A program made the translations under genes and the position numbers. A DNA stretch of 64,000 nt from Isoetes taiwanensis (taxonomy: Eukaryota; Streptophyta; Lycopodiopsida; Isoetales; Isoetaceae): contig JAJEKV010000023.1 in the NCBI GenBank assembly GCA_021234155.1, positions 2,906,557 through 2,970,556 on the forward strand, written 5' to 3'. Shown here piece by piece: positions 1-11,214 of this stretch. Below the pieces are notes generated by a model, which worked only from the letters and a program-made list of their open reading frames with translations, was not told where the DNA came from and did no database searches. Every line of letters begins with the position of its first letter. The stretch's first letter is position 1.

Positions 1-10
1 GTCTGGGTTT

Positions 11-1475
11 TCACACCCAACTCACTATGAAGAAACTTTTTAGCACTTTTTCAATTTTTTTCCACCCATCCAGAGACAAGCCAGGCCCCCATACCTCACA
101 GCCATATAAAACCATTGATTGGACTAAAGCTAGGAAGAGCATTTTTTTTAGGCTGAATCTATAGATCTCACCCTTTGCACACCTTCTTTGCATAGCAAAG
201 AGGGCTTTAACCCCCCCATTCATCCTTTGGTCCACTGTTCTATTCCACATGTAACTTTTATCCACTATCAATCCAAGGTATTTATATTCTTTCACAATCT
301 CCACCAGATGTTCTCCGTAAGTGAATGCATAGCCATCATCTACTATAGTGCCAAAGATCATTATCTTGGTTTTGTTCAAATTCACCTGCATGCCCGTGGT
401 AGCACAGAAAGCCTCAAGGACCCTTAGATGTCTTTGCATGCCTTTGCAACCTCTAGACAACAGCACTATATCATCCGCATAGAGGAGCAGTGATATTACA
501 TATCCTGCAAGCATCATACCGTCTCCTCCCAGAGACACAATCCAGTTTTCCAGGTCATCAATAAATATACCAAACAGGGTAGGAGACAAGGGACAGCCTT
601 GCTTAACTCCCATATTACTATGAACTTGTGTTCTACAAGATTCAAAATATGGCGAAGATAGTTGAACAACTACCTTATCATACAACATTTTGACAGCTTC
701 TCTTAATGGCACAGGTATTCCCACACGGTCCATTGCCTTCCATAGATTCTCTCTGTCCACCATATCAAAGGCTTTAGTATAGTCTACAAAACATGCAAAT
801 AGAGGCTTTCGGGTCCCCTTCACAGTATCAATCATTGCTCTGAGAGTTACTAGATGATCGGTTGTGCATCTTTTTGGTTTAAAACCAGCTCGCCCTCAAG
901 CCCGCACCCCTTCCTTCTCTGCCCAGTCACTTATCTTGCGCTCAATGATATTAGCAAATAATTTAGCAAAAAGATTACTTACCATTATCATGCGGTAGTT
1001 ACTGGAGTCTCTCTCGTCACCGACTTTATATATGGGAACCACTCTATTTATTTGCCAGGTCGGCAGGAACCTCCCCAGCCCATTTAAGCATTTCGGCTAA
1101 TAAGCCTAAATTATCAGCAGCTTTTCCATTTGCCAGCTTAGTAATTCCTTTTGACACTTCATCCAAAGTGAATTGCATATTACAGCTTGCCATAGTGTTT
1201 CCCCCGGAGGCCCCTTCGACATTATATAATTTGTGCACTTGTTTAAGCAAGGCATTAACATCTAGAAGAGAAGTCCTCTTTGATGCTTCCTTCATCTTCT
1301 TCCAGAACTTCCTGGGTTCTTTGATCAATTTTAAAACAAAATCTTCTTGTTTTAGCTTCAAAAATGCCCTTTTCTTACTACTCGTCAGGTACTTAAATTC
1401 TCGAATGAGTTTCTCCCTCTCTGACCCATGTGCTTGCTTATATTGGTTCTGCGCATTCTGCATCAAACCAGCCAT
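11..1475 (-). pseudogene. LINE reverse transcriptase domain (frameshifted, 3' end outside window)
   Basis: RNA-directed DNA polymerase of the LINE. The segment 835-11 holds motif A (FVDYTKAFD), motif B (GCPLSPTLF) and the catalytic motif C (YADDIVLL), followed by the thumb-like region with KYLGLIV. The linker 1475-1044 is Lys-rich (FWKKMKEA, LLKQVHKLY) and typical of the segment between endonuclease and RT. Between 1044 and 835 no continuous frame is open, so the N-terminal part of the palm domain is damaged. The C-terminal Cys-rich region would lie outside the window. Confidence 0.92.
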
Positions 1476-2499
1476 TGCAAGGGAGTCCCTTTATCCTGCG
1501 GTGCGAGACAAAGCATTTCTGCACTATATCAACAAGCATAGAGGTCAACACCTCGCCCATACTCCTGACATCTGATGGCCAAGCTGTATTCAGAATCTGA
1601 TCTTTGCACATTTGCTCATATAATTCACACTTATTATAATTAAGATAGATATACGGATTTCTACCTTGTACCTTTGATTTTTGCCTGGCTCCATGAAACT
1701 TCAGATGGGCAATGATTGGAGCATGATCCGATTCAGCGTGCTTATCCGTTACTACAAAGGAGCATATATTTTCTGCAAAAGCGGGCGAGGCAATAAAGTA
1801 ATCAACTACGCTACTCCCCTTGCAGGTACATCTTCCTGTACCAGGAAACCTGTTAGTACCATTGTAAATTGCTAAGCTTAAGCCACTGCAAAAGTTCAGA
1901 AGATGATGCCCCATAGCTGTTGGCCACTTATCCATATCTAGTGATTTTCTGGCCCATCCTGATAGCTCTAGCTCAAAATCGTCCATGTGTTCCATGCATA
2001 TCGACTCTCCGCTATCACTTATCAAATCCGCTTGCTTATTCCCTGTCCGGGCATTAAAATCACCCACTAGAATCACATTACCCAATGCCATTAACTCAGC
2101 ACTATCCTATTCCAGTTTTTGCAACGGTTCTTCCATGTCCAATCCATATCTTTTGTACGTATCTTTATCCAGAGGAGGGAAGTAGCAGCCCGCAATGTAC
2201 GTTTTATTGTCCATACCAGGAAGCTCTATCCACATATATTGTTTGCTCTCCCTTTTTATAGTCACTTTTGCCAAGTGTACAAATTCAATTCTGATATAGC
2301 AAGCAATGCCCCCAACCCCCCATCCCTTCCAGTTTTTCTTCATCCATATAGAGTGCATAATGGTGAAGCCTGGGATGTCTGGAAGCCCGCATTCTTCATG
2401 TTCCCATGTCTCTGTGAAGAATACCATATCTACTGATGCCAGAACATCAGCCATCTGCTCAACTTTTTTGAGCATTAGATGGTTAATGTTCCACGCCAT
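1438..2499 (-). pseudogene. LINE APE-type endonuclease domain (frameshifted)
   Basis: This would nick the target DNA to prime reverse transcription. It is read in two pieces, 2499-2107 and 2091-1438, separated by a frame change. Visible motifs are MAWNINHL at the start (like the N-end of L1 endonucleases), the catalytic Glu in FFTETWE, VGDFNART with the Asp/Asn pair, and SDHAPI with the terminal catalytic Asp-His. The start is the Met at 2499. All major active-site motifs survive, so the break is recent relative to domain decay. A closely related fragment lies at 63.66-63.93 kb on the other strand. Confidence 0.9.
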
Positions 2500-2520
2500 A
2501 ACCCTGATGGTCTTTATTTC

Positions 2521-2815
2521 CTAGAGAGATAGAGCAAGGCGCTAGAGAGAGAAAGTGGTAAAGGAACGCTAGAGAGAGAAAGTGGTAAAGGAACGCTAGA
2601 GAGAGAAAGTGGAGCAAGGTGCTAGAGAGAGGACTCTAATGTGGTTCTATCCGAGAATGCATTGCGCTAGAGAGAGAAAGTGGTAAAGGAAGGCTAGAGA
2701 GAGAAAGTGGTAAAGGAAGGCTAGAGAGAGGACTCTAATGTGTTGCTAGAGAGAGGACTCTAATGTGTTGCTAGAGAGAGGACTCTAATGTGGTTCTATC
2801 CGAGAATGCATTAGA
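2521..2815. repeat. Minisatellite of GCTAGAGAGAGAAAGTGG-type units
   Basis: A block of about ten imperfect copies of 25-30 bp units built on two themes: one with GCTAGAGAGAGAAAGTGGTA and one with GCTAGAGAGAGGACTCTAAT. A longer sub-unit (gactctaatgtggttctatccgagaatgcatt) recurs near 2635 and near 2785. It abuts the 5' end of the LINE endonuclease, so it could be the element's own 5' UTR repeat or the insertion site. Confidence 0.8.
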
Positions 2816-2879
2816 TGCTATTGTGTATGATTTTGAATGTATCTTCTGAACGTCTTCTAGACGTAATTGTCTCACAGAC

Positions 2880-3014
2880 GTAATAATCCAACAACATTTC
2901 ATTTCAGACATTCTAGACCTAATGGTCTCACAGACGTAATAATCCAGCATCTCATCTCATCTCATCTCATCCCTCCCTCCCTCCCTCCCTCCCTCCCTCC
3001 CTCCCTCCCTCCCT

Positions 3015-3045
<31 letters not shown>

Positions 3046-3046
3046 G
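2880..3046. repeat. Left CATCT/CCCT/CT microsatellite block with flanking direct repeat
   Basis: The segment starting at 2880 (GTAATAATCCAACAACATTT and onward, 27 bp) is followed by a second partial copy near 2935, then CATCT repeats, a (CCCT)n run and a (CT)n run ending at 3046. The same 27-bp segment appears at 7711 beside a second long (CT)n run, on the far side of the Harbinger-like genes. Coding predictions across this block are artefacts of the repeat. Confidence 0.85.
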
Positions 3047-3531
3047 GCGTCGGCCACATGCTCGTAAAAAATCCTTCTCTCGTCACATCACGGTTCCTCC
3101 CGAAATATCGTATTTTTTGGGAGGAGAGGAGAGACGATCGTCGTCTCGAGGCTTAACAAATCAATTTCGCCGACGAGAGAAAAATGTGGGATAATTCGAT
3201 CGTAACGTTCAATTCTGCCAAATTGTGGGATATTCAAGCCTGTTTTTTCTTGGTTCTATGGGCTATGTGGGATAATTCATTTCTAGTTTTGCCTCCCCAT
3301 TCTTTCGATTCCGGCCACTAAACCATGGATCCGGTCATTCTTGGTATGATTGCCATGCTTTTTCGGCTTTGACACTGGATTTGCATTACGAGATATCGCT
3401 TTGCAGCTATTGGAACTCAACGAGCTCGAAGACCCAATGACCCCTGTTCGATGATGAGGTTTTTAGAGGATAACAATGGTATGTTTTTTTTTAGCATCCG
3501 CAGCTTTAATGGTTCGCGGTTCCAAAGCAGG

Positions 3532-4664
3532 TTAGAAGACCACCAAGAAGATTTTGGATTGCTCCAAGGCAAAGAACACAATGGGATAATATCGATAACC
3601 ACGCATGGAATTGTATAGCTTCTTTTGAAGATGATATGTGGCACCAATTTTACAGGATGAAGAGAGCCACATTTGAGAGATTGGTAGGTTTAATTGTGCC
3701 TTATCTTGTCAGGCCCGTGAATAAAAATAAGGCCCCCGTTGATCCAAGGAAAGCAGTTGCTATGGTTCTGTATTTTCTTGCACACGGGGATATGCCCTTA
3801 CATGTCGGACAGAGATTTTATGTTGGGAAAGCAACAGTGCAGAAATATACCAAGAAAGTCATGCTTGTATTGGCTTCGAAGACAATGATGTACAAACGTT
3901 TAGGTGCAAGATTAATCTAGTGTATTAAGGAATTCCATGATGCAACTGGGTTGCCCAATATATATGGTGCAGTTGACGGTTCCCACATTTTTTTATGGAG
4001 GAAACCCAAAAAAAAGGACAATGGGGAAGACTATTACAGCAGACATAAGAGGCACTCATGTCTCATGCAAGGAATTGTTACACATAGCATATTGTTTATA
4101 AATGTTTGTGTGAACAGAACAGGTTTAGTCCATGATTCCAACCAGTTCAAGAAAAGCTCCATTTACAATAAAATTGCCTCAAAACAAATTTTACAGAAAC
4201 TCCGTGGTGACCCCGAGTGTGTAAAACCCGAAGAAGGGGAAGCCTACCACCCGAAGTTCGTAACTATTCCACCATTACTATTAGGTGATTCAAATTATTC
4301 CAAAGAGGCCCTTTCTCCTTAAAGTCTTTCCTCAAAATCAGGGTGCATATGGTAAGTTTAACAAAAGGATCTGTAGGGGCAGAGTGTGTGTAGAAAATGG
4401 ATTTGGCATTGTCAAGGAAAAGTTTAGAATTCTGAAACACTTGCAGTGCATGTTGGCAAAGCCTCCAAGATCATACATGCATGTTGTGTTCTTTGGAACT
4501 TTTGCATAATGGAAGACAAGGGTTGGGATATGCTGCCAATTGAAGAAGACCCTCCACCAATATATTACTATGAAACAGAAGCCATGAACAGGTCCTTAAA
4601 AAAACAGGGTGATCAAATGAGGCACGTGCTATTTGAGAATCTGGATGGGCATGTCATCCTTTGA
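3532..4664 (+). pseudogene. PIF/Harbinger (HARBI1-like) DDE transposase, broken
   Basis: Cut-and-paste transposase of the PIF/Harbinger superfamily. An in-frame N-terminal extension without stop runs from about 3532 (RRPPRRFWIAPRQRTQW) into the helix-turn-helix region (FYRMKRATFERL). The DDE nuclease is clear: GAVDGSH (first Asp, about 3965), LLGDSNY (second Asp, about 4280) and VENGFG (Glu, about 4395). It is inactive as it stands: an in-frame TAG at 3918-3920, a frameshift near 4310 and another near 4450, after which the C-terminal ACCVLWNFC (HARBI1-like 'CcvLHN') is read in a third frame. It lies upstream of, and convergent with, the two minus-strand ORFs at 5.2-6.9 kb, the usual two-gene layout of this superfamily. 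Confidence 0.92.
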
Positions 4665-5212
4665 ATGAATGATTTTTGTAACCAAGAAAATGAAATTCAT
4701 AATCAATTGTATATGATTTGATCTCTTTAATTCTGAATTGTTAATCGATTGTTACAAAATGATACAAAGTTAAATGTGTTTGTAGCATGAATTTTGTGCT
4801 CGTAAACCTGTCATTATCAGAACTGAACAGCAAGTGACATGCATTTCTGAGTCAAATGACTTGACATTGATACACATAAAATAATATAAAATTTCAACAA
4901 CCGTGGAAAAAGAAGGTAAACACATTTTGTATTCAAAGGAAATTTAGTACATTTTTTTAGACTGCACTGTTCAAAACAGTGCAGTATCTCAGCAGCCAGG
5001 TTACAATCAAAGAGCATAGGCAATCAAAGAGCATAGGTCACACCTTCCAAATGGCATAGGCAATCTGCATAGGAAATCTGCACAGGTTTCTTGTGTCAGC
5101 AAAACTCAGCAAAAAAAAATGGCATGCAAGCCATTTTCTACATAACAGATTCCTGTGGCAAATTGAAAATATGAAACAAAAAAAAAAAGATGAAACATAA
5201 CAATTTTTTTCT

Positions 5213-5806
5213 CTAAATCCTGGGACAAAGGTCACACTGGAAGGTAATGTTTCGTATCTCTTCAAGGCACCATTTTTCGTTGTGCCTAACGTAAACACTC
5301 TCCATGTGGACAGACCTGTTCCTGGCAGAATTAGCAGCCCATTCCAAAACATCTGCATCAATAGAAACCCCCATCTTGAAGAAAGTAGTGACTGTCTCTT
5401 TGGAATAATGGCAGTGGATCAGCTTGTGGCTCAAGACTTCCACTTCTGGGTTTGCAGGCTGGACTGAAGGGGAGGAGAACTGGCTTTCTTGTTCCTCTTC
5501 CTCGGTCGAAGAGTCCTCATCAGAAACATGATTTTCTTGAAACTGATTCTCCAAACTAACATGCATTTCATTGAACTGCCTAGAATCCCCACTGCTGTCG
5601 GGAAGAACTTCCTCACTGGAAGTGGGCCAGGAATCATGATCAGAGTAATAGGGTAACTCACTGGAAGAGGAAGAAGTAGTTGGCGGAGTTCGATAAGATG
5701 AAGACTTGGATGAACTGGAGCTCGAAGAGCTCGAACTAGGGCTTGGAGAGCGTTGGCGCTTTCTGCCCACGACTCTCTCCATGTCTTCGAATTGGCTTGC
5801 ATGCAA
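5213..5806 (-). CDS. Ser-rich acidic protein of unknown function, Harbinger-associated
   Basis: I do not recognise this family. The protein has 197 residues from the first Met, or about 188 from MERVVGRKRQRSPSP. The N-terminal third is a Ser tract with a KRQR nuclear-localisation-like patch. The middle is acidic (SDEDSSTEEEEQE). The last 70 residues look folded (YSKETVTTFFKMGVSIDADV, then EKWCLEEIRN and a terminal CDLC). It lies between the Harbinger transposase and the Myb/SANT-like gene, same strand as the latter, 174 bp downstream of it. It may be a third cargo ORF of the element or a host gene 3' exon. Confidence 0.5.
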   Translation of the reverse strand: MHASQFEDMERVVGRKRQRSPSPSSSSSSSSSSKSSSYRTPPTTSSSSSELPYYSDHDSWPTSSEEVLPDSSGDSRQFNEMHVSLENQFQENHVSDEDSSTEEEEQESQFSSPSVQPANPEVEVLSHKLIHCHYSKETVTTFFKMGVSIDADVLEWAANSARNRSVHMESVYVRHNEKWCLEEIRNITFQCDLCPRI

Positions 5807-5979
5807 TAATTGGAGGAAGCTTAAGTAGCCTTTACGAAATTGGATGATCGTGACTAGTAGGCAATATTTAATACTAAAAAACAGGGCTGTACAACTTCTT
5901 TAATATTTAAGAATACTGGTGGGTTTTGAGACAGTTCCAAAAAAGAATTTCTAAAAAGCAAATAACTGAAAACGAACCT

Positions 5980-6921
5980 TTAGTCCTTCTTATTGGCAGC
6001 AAGTTTGGCAATTTCGAGCAATGTCTCCTTTGTCATTTCACATATGCTTTGAGTCATTGCAGCCATGGACTCTGCAATTTTCAGACTGTTTGCAGACCTT
6101 ATTGTTTCCAATTCCCTGACTAACTCAATTTTTCTTGCACTTTCTTCTTTGAGGAAATCTAATTTCTTCACCTCAGTGTCCCCAAATGTGCTTGCCATCT
6201 GTGATATTCCCATTGCAATGTCCTCATCTATCTGCAACCTGGACTTCTTTCTACTGGTAGGTTTTCCACAAACTCCAGGCTGATTACACGCAGTTGATCT
6301 AGGACTTGAAGAATTTGTCTGGTTTCCTGTTGGTGTCCTATTGATTGGAATTTCTGGCATCACTGGACTGCTCGGATTTCCCGCGTTCACATTATTGTTT
6401 GAATTGGGTGGATCAGCAAAGTGGTCTTCAAATGCTGCATCTGTTCCAACAATTTCAAAGAAACTGTCATTCATAAAAGATTCTGAGTAATTAGTATGCA
6501 AGTCTGCAGCCTCGAAAGCTTCATTGCCAAATTCACCATCATCACCAGCACCTGGTATTGGATTATCAGAGGTAACACTATATTTAACTTCTTCCATTCT
6601 GTCATACCACTGCCAAGTTGATGGTTCAGAACCTGTATGGCTACAAGCCTCCTTCTCATCTTTAAATTTAGCTTGCAGCTTATCCCATTTGTTCTTTAGT
6701 TGTCTCAGCTCCACTAAACCCCCAACAAAGGGCTGCAATTTCATCATAATTTCCCTCCATTGTGTGTTGGAGAGGTTGACGGTGTCTCCGGTTACCAATT
6801 TCATCTCGTTCAGGAGATTGAGGAATGTGGAGACACCGTGATCTGTCCATTGCACAGGAGACTTCCTATTCTTTGTGTCTATCACTTTCGAATTTTCCTT
6901 CTCATGCACAACAATAGCCAA
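5980..6921 (-). CDS. Myb/SANT-like DNA-binding protein (Harbinger ORF1 type), intact
   Basis: A 313-residue protein. Residues ~24-110 form a Myb/SANT-like (trihelix-type) domain: VQWTDHGVSTFLNLLNEM, then TQWREIMMKL, LKNKWDKLQAKFKDEKEA and WQWYDRMEE. A low-complexity Asn/Ser/Pro linker with an SRKKSR basic patch follows. A C-terminal helix (~230-310) carries regularly spaced Leu/Ile (KKLDFLKEESARKIELVREL). In PIF/Harbinger elements, a Myb-like protein of this type helps the transposase bind DNA and enter the nucleus (family knowledge). It remains fully open while the neighbouring transposase is broken. Plant trihelix-like genes of host origin share the fold, so a domesticated gene cannot be excluded. 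Confidence 0.8.
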   Translation of the reverse strand: MAIVVHEKENSKVIDTKNRKSPVQWTDHGVSTFLNLLNEMKLVTGDTVNLSNTQWREIMMKLQPFVGGLVELRQLKNKWDKLQAKFKDEKEACSHTGSEPSTWQWYDRMEEVKYSVTSDNPIPGAGDDGEFGNEAFEAADLHTNYSESFMNDSFFEIVGTDAAFEDHFADPPNSNNNVNAGNPSSPVMPEIPINRTPTGNQTNSSSPRSTACNQPGVCGKPTSRKKSRLQIDEDIAMGISQMASTFGDTEVKKLDFLKEESARKIELVRELETIRSANSLKIAESMAAMTQSICEMTKETLLEIAKLAANKKD

Positions 6922-6975
6922 AGCGACCTGGTTTCTAAAGATTCACTCACAATATCGAGGGATGCCCGAATTTAG

Positions 6976-7587
6976 AAGCTTTAATACGCTTGGATCTCTT
7001 TTCTTTCTACTGCCTTGAAGAGGGAATTGGCTCGAATTAGTCTCCAATTGCACATCCATGGAAATCTGGCCTCATCATTTTCCTGGTCCTTCTTGGGGCC
7101 ATTTTTTCAAGCCGAGGGAGGCACGAAGGCTTGCCGGGTTCTTTGGCAAAGCAGATCGAGAGGCCTTAGACATCCTAATCCAAATAATTGATTGGGAATA
7201 AGGACGACTTAAAACGAAATTGACGATCAAAACTTAATGAACGAATGCACAAAAACATAATACAAATGCGTCGCGTTGATCGATGAATACCGGATCAGAA
7301 TCGGCTAATTGCTTTTGAGGAATTGGATACTTTCGAGCAAGAATTAGGTGGCCTTGGAGATCAAGAAGGGGAAATGGCTCCTGGTTTTGATGTGGGAAAC
7401 ATTTCGGACAGTTTTTCGTGCAAAATAAAATTAAGGCTAATTGTTTGGTTAGTGGGCAAAAACGCCCCTAACGGTGTTAGGGGGGCGAATCATCTCGAGG
7501 TAAGAGTTGGGTTTTCCCACTCTCACCCATCTCTCCCCATCTCTCATCTCTATTCTCGTATTCTCTCAGATTATTGTCTCTCCTCAT
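6976..7587. other. Non-coding flank upstream of the Myb-like ORF
   Basis: No recognisable gene. It holds the presumed promoter side of the Myb-like ORF and a partly open frame that only becomes long by running into the CT microsatellite. A short hairpin-like GC-rich motif (cgcccctaacggtgttaggggggcg) sits near 7465-7490. I searched by eye for Harbinger terminal inverted repeats here and could not pair any with the left flank. Confidence 0.5.
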
Positions 7588-7737
<150 letters not shown>

Positions 7738-7739
7738 TT

Positions 7740-9899
7740 CATTTCATTCTCCCCCCCCCTCCCCTCCCCTCCCTCCGAGCTTCGGTTTCCCTATCCAACT
7801 GTTGAATCCTTCGTTCCAGAACCCTACTTCAAGTAGGTTCACAAAAATTCAAGATCGGTACAAGAGAACTTATCCAACCATGCGACTGTGTAGAAACCCA
7901 AGCGTTTCGCCCTTCAGGCAGCATAGAGGCTCCGAAATGGCAGTTGACTTCGTCATATCGTCCAGAATGGCGAAATTACCCTAGGAATCAAGTTACATGA
8001 TCAGTTTTGGCAACAAAAGAAATAAGAATACTCTACATGGCAGTATTTCGCAGCCACCTCCTAGGTTGCAAATGTGTTATACGTGAGCTACTTTGGTGCT
8101 TCTTGGAGAAATGATGGTCTTCTGCCCATGAAACTTTGTCCAATGGTAATGTCCACGTTTTGAGTCTATTCACATAGCCAATTCACAGTTCCGGAGTGGG
8201 AGAGTTGCCTGTTCGTGGCCAGGGGCTTTTGAGAGAGGACTTTTGGGGTGAGCTGCTTCCGGGGGGTTTTAAGGGTCCTTCTTCTAGCATCAACACTCTC
8301 CCTCTACGTGATGATACAACACAAGGTCCTGTTCGAATCTGACTAGGACATGACCTCAAAACGTAAACCCTATGTGTTGCTAGGTTACTGTAGGATTTAG
8401 GTTATGGAGGTCGAATTTTGGCCTTTTGCACTTGGGACGTGGTCGAGAAGCTGCAGTTGAAAATGCGAAGCAATAGGAACTGACGGGACGGGGTTTGGAT
8501 TTATCCTCGTCCCAATGTGGCAATTAGAAGAGCGCCTTTTGCAGTAGCAATATTGTTTGTGATCATTCGAGATGGCCGATAGATCCAAACTCTGTTATTT
8601 TAGTTATCATGGCTCTACATGCATGTTCAGAAATAGTGCACCTACTACGTTTCGGGTTTATGTTATGGAGGTCGAATTTTGGTCGTTTGCACTTGGGACG
8701 TAGTTGAGAAGTTGCAGGTGAAGATGCGAAGCAATACGAACTGACGGAATAGGATTTGGATCTATTCTCAACCCTCTGTGGCAATTATAAGTCAAGAGCT
8801 AATTGTATATGATTATCTTTGATAGAAGTGACCAAAAGAGTTGACCCTGCACATGACCTTAGGCCCTATTCAGATATGTGCCAGTTGAAGTCATGCAAGA
8901 AACCCTTATAAAGCTCATAGGGTTTATGTTTTGGAGGCTGAAACGTGGTCCTTTTCATCGATAACTTGGTGCACTATCTCTAAACATTCATGCAAAGCCA
9001 TGGCAACTGAAAAAATGGGCTTTCGATCTATCGGCCATCCAGAATATCCCAAACAATATCTTGCTACTACAAAAACAACTCTTGAATTTTGATTGCCACA
9101 TCGAGAGGAGGACAGATGTAAACTCCATTGCGTCAGTCTCTATTGCTTCACGTATTAGACTGCGACTTCTCAACATGTCCCAAGTGCAAACGACCAAAAC
9201 TCGACCTCCATAACGTAAAGCCTTCAATAATCTAGCAACATATAGGGTTTACGTTTCAGAGGCCATATCCTTGTCAGATTCGACCAGGATCTTGCACAGT
9301 GTCATCAAGTAGAGGGACGATGTTGATGCCAGAAGATGGATCCTTAAAACCATGCGGAAGTAGTTGTCGCAAATGTCCTCTTCATATGCCACTGGCAACG
9401 AACGGGCAACTTCCACACTCTGGAACTGTGAGTTGTCTCTTCCAATTGACTTAGAACATTGACATTACCCTGGGGACCAAGTTTTATGGGCAGAAGACCA
9501 TCCATTCTTCAAGAAGCATCAAAGTAGCTCATAACCAACACATTCATAGTCAATTGGTCTAGGAGGTGTCTGTAGAATACTACCATGTAGAGTGTTCGCG
9601 TTTCTTTCGTTGCCAAAACTGACCGTATAACTCAGTCCCTAGGGTAAGTTTACCATTCGGGACGATGTGGCGAAGTCAAATCGCTATTCCAGAACCCTTA
9701 TACTGCCCGAACAATGAAACAATAGGGTTTCTACATGGTCGCCCCGTAAAACGATTCACGGTTTGGTAAGTTCTACCAGACCGATGTTGGATTTTTTTGA
9801 ACCTGCTTCAAGCAGGGTCCTTGAACGGAGGATTCAATGTTCAGATAGGGAAACCTAGCTCCGGGAGGAGGGGGGAGGAGAGGGGAGGGGAGGGGGGCA
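7740..9899. mobile_element. Large foldback element (~2.15 kb imperfect palindrome)
   Basis: The two halves are imperfect reverse complements centred near 8815. Clear pairs (left with right): the C-rich end at 7741-7775 with the G-rich end at 9865-9898; the segment around 7800-7850 with 9790-9840; ATGATGGTCTTCTGCCCATG at 8110 with the complement at 9495-9515; CTCTACGTGATGATACAACA near 8300 with 9305-9325; AGGTCGAATTTTGG at 8406 with 9203-9216. Arms are about 1 kb each. Only chance ORFs occur. This fits a long foldback or MITE-type DNA transposon; a transcript would form a very long hairpin suitable for small-RNA production. No target duplication was determined. Confidence 0.82.
8400..8970 (+). 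repeat. Direct repeats inside the foldback left arm
   Basis: GGTTATGGAGGTCGAATTTT at about 8400 recurs as GTTATGGAGGTCGAATTTTG at about 8660, each followed by about 120 bp of similar sequence (TTGCACTTGGGACGT, AAGCAATA.GAACTGACGG). A third, weaker copy (GGGTTTATGTTTTGGAGGCT) is at 8920. So the left arm carries an extra duplicated module between the outer arm and the centre. Confidence 0.75.
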
Positions 9900-11200
9900 T
9901 TAGCATACGGCCTCCAGGAGGAGCACTGCCAAGAAAGGCTACCTCGGCAACCTTTCTGATGAGGCAACTGCACAAAGTCCTGGTCTTGTTCGACTTAGGG
10001 AAAGCAGCCAGGTCCTTAAGTTTTTAAAAATCCATCTATTCTATCCCTTGCCAAACTCCTCTACAAAAATTCCAAAGGTTATCATATTTCTTGCATAAAA
10101 TCTTAGTCATCATGTCCACGTCATCAACATCTTTCCATATCACACAAAATTTGCCAACATCACCTAATGAAAAAAAACAAAGATATACATCTTTTCATTT
10201 TTGGCCTTGTCAAAACTTGACCCTGCTTATTTGGAGTGCCATATCACCAACTGAAGTGCCAAGTCATCTTTTCCATGCTATTTTTGTTGGTGCCTCAAGG
10301 GTAACGGCGTGCTCCGCCAAATCCTGGCCACATGTGGCAGCCAATAACGTAAGCCCTACATTTTTTGCATCGAGACGGAGACAAACACTTCTGAGGCTTT
10401 GCATAGGGTACGGTTTGGGGCCTATGCATCTTTGTGATATATCATGCTTATTATGCTTGCTTCTCTAAATACTAGAAGGCTCTTTCTTTACTATTTATTG
10501 AAATCAGTGTGAACCAACTCTTGCGCTGTTTATACTTAATTGGCAAGAACACTGTCTATAAGGATGCTACCTCTTAGATAAATTTCATCATCATGCTTTG
10601 GATACATGTTTTGACACATTCTACTATAACGTGCAAATGCTCCTAAGATAAGCTCTTTGTGTCCATTTTCATTTTCCTTCTTTTATTTTGCATTGTGTGT
10701 ATTCTTCAAGTAGGCCAAATGTTAATCTTTTTTTGACACTTTTTTGTATGCATCAAGTTATGCCTACTCCACATTTGTGTTTGCCAAAGACTTGCTTGTG
10801 AAAGAAGAAGCCAATGAAATAGAACTAATTTTGGGAAATGCACATGCTTGAAATTGGGCAAGTGAGAGCTCCACCATTAAAATGTAGGAATCCTTGAAAA
10901 GAGACCCCACTTGCTTGCAAGTATGAAAGGTCTTTACAAAATAAAGAATGCTGTTGTCTTGAGAGCTCACCGCTCTTTATAAAATGGTTTTACTTGAGAT
11001 CATAGTTTGTTTTGCAGGTTACACGTTATAGGCTATATTTTTCCTACGGTTTTGTCATGTCATATAATATGCGTCCTCTGTTGTAAAATACACTTTCAAT
11101 TACGATTTGATTTATATGTCATGAGATTCCGCCTAACAACATGGCTATGCATTATACAACATGGTGCATACAAGAAGATTGCGCATGGCATTTATATTCT
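9900..11200. other. No recognisable gene
   Basis: The open frames here have no recognisable domain and look like chance. Composition becomes AT-rich after 10.0 kb. The stretch separates the foldback from the MULE relic and may contain the MULE left flank, but no terminal inverted repeat was identified. Confidence 0.5.
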
Positions 11201-11214
11201 TCTTTGATTGGTTA

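Larger units (their letters stand above)
1..2499 (-). mobile_element. Decayed non-LTR (LINE) retrotransposon, ORF2 region, truncated by window edge
   Basis: A minus-strand LINE ORF2 is read from an endonuclease at about 2499 down to a reverse transcriptase that runs off the window start. The element copies itself by target-primed reverse transcription. Order on the minus strand: endonuclease (2499-1438), linker (1475-1044), reverse transcriptase (835-11). The reading frame changes at about 2100, 1450 and 840-1040, so this copy cannot make one protein. No ORF1 was found upstream; a minisatellite begins immediately beyond position 2520. The endonuclease is APE-type, as in plant L1-like elements. 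Assignment as a LINE is secure; the clade is inferred. Confidence 0.93.

Noticed and set aside
2867-3067. Ser/Leu/Pro-rich open frame
   Set aside because: Produced by CATCT/CCCT/CT microsatellites; no independent coding signal.
8397-9227. Three short minus-strand frames with shared words
   Set aside because: The similarity comes from duplicated and inverted modules of the foldback element, not from protein conservation.
10091-10468. 125-codon plus frame
   Set aside because: No domain, unusual Ser/Cys/Leu composition and no splice or promoter context.
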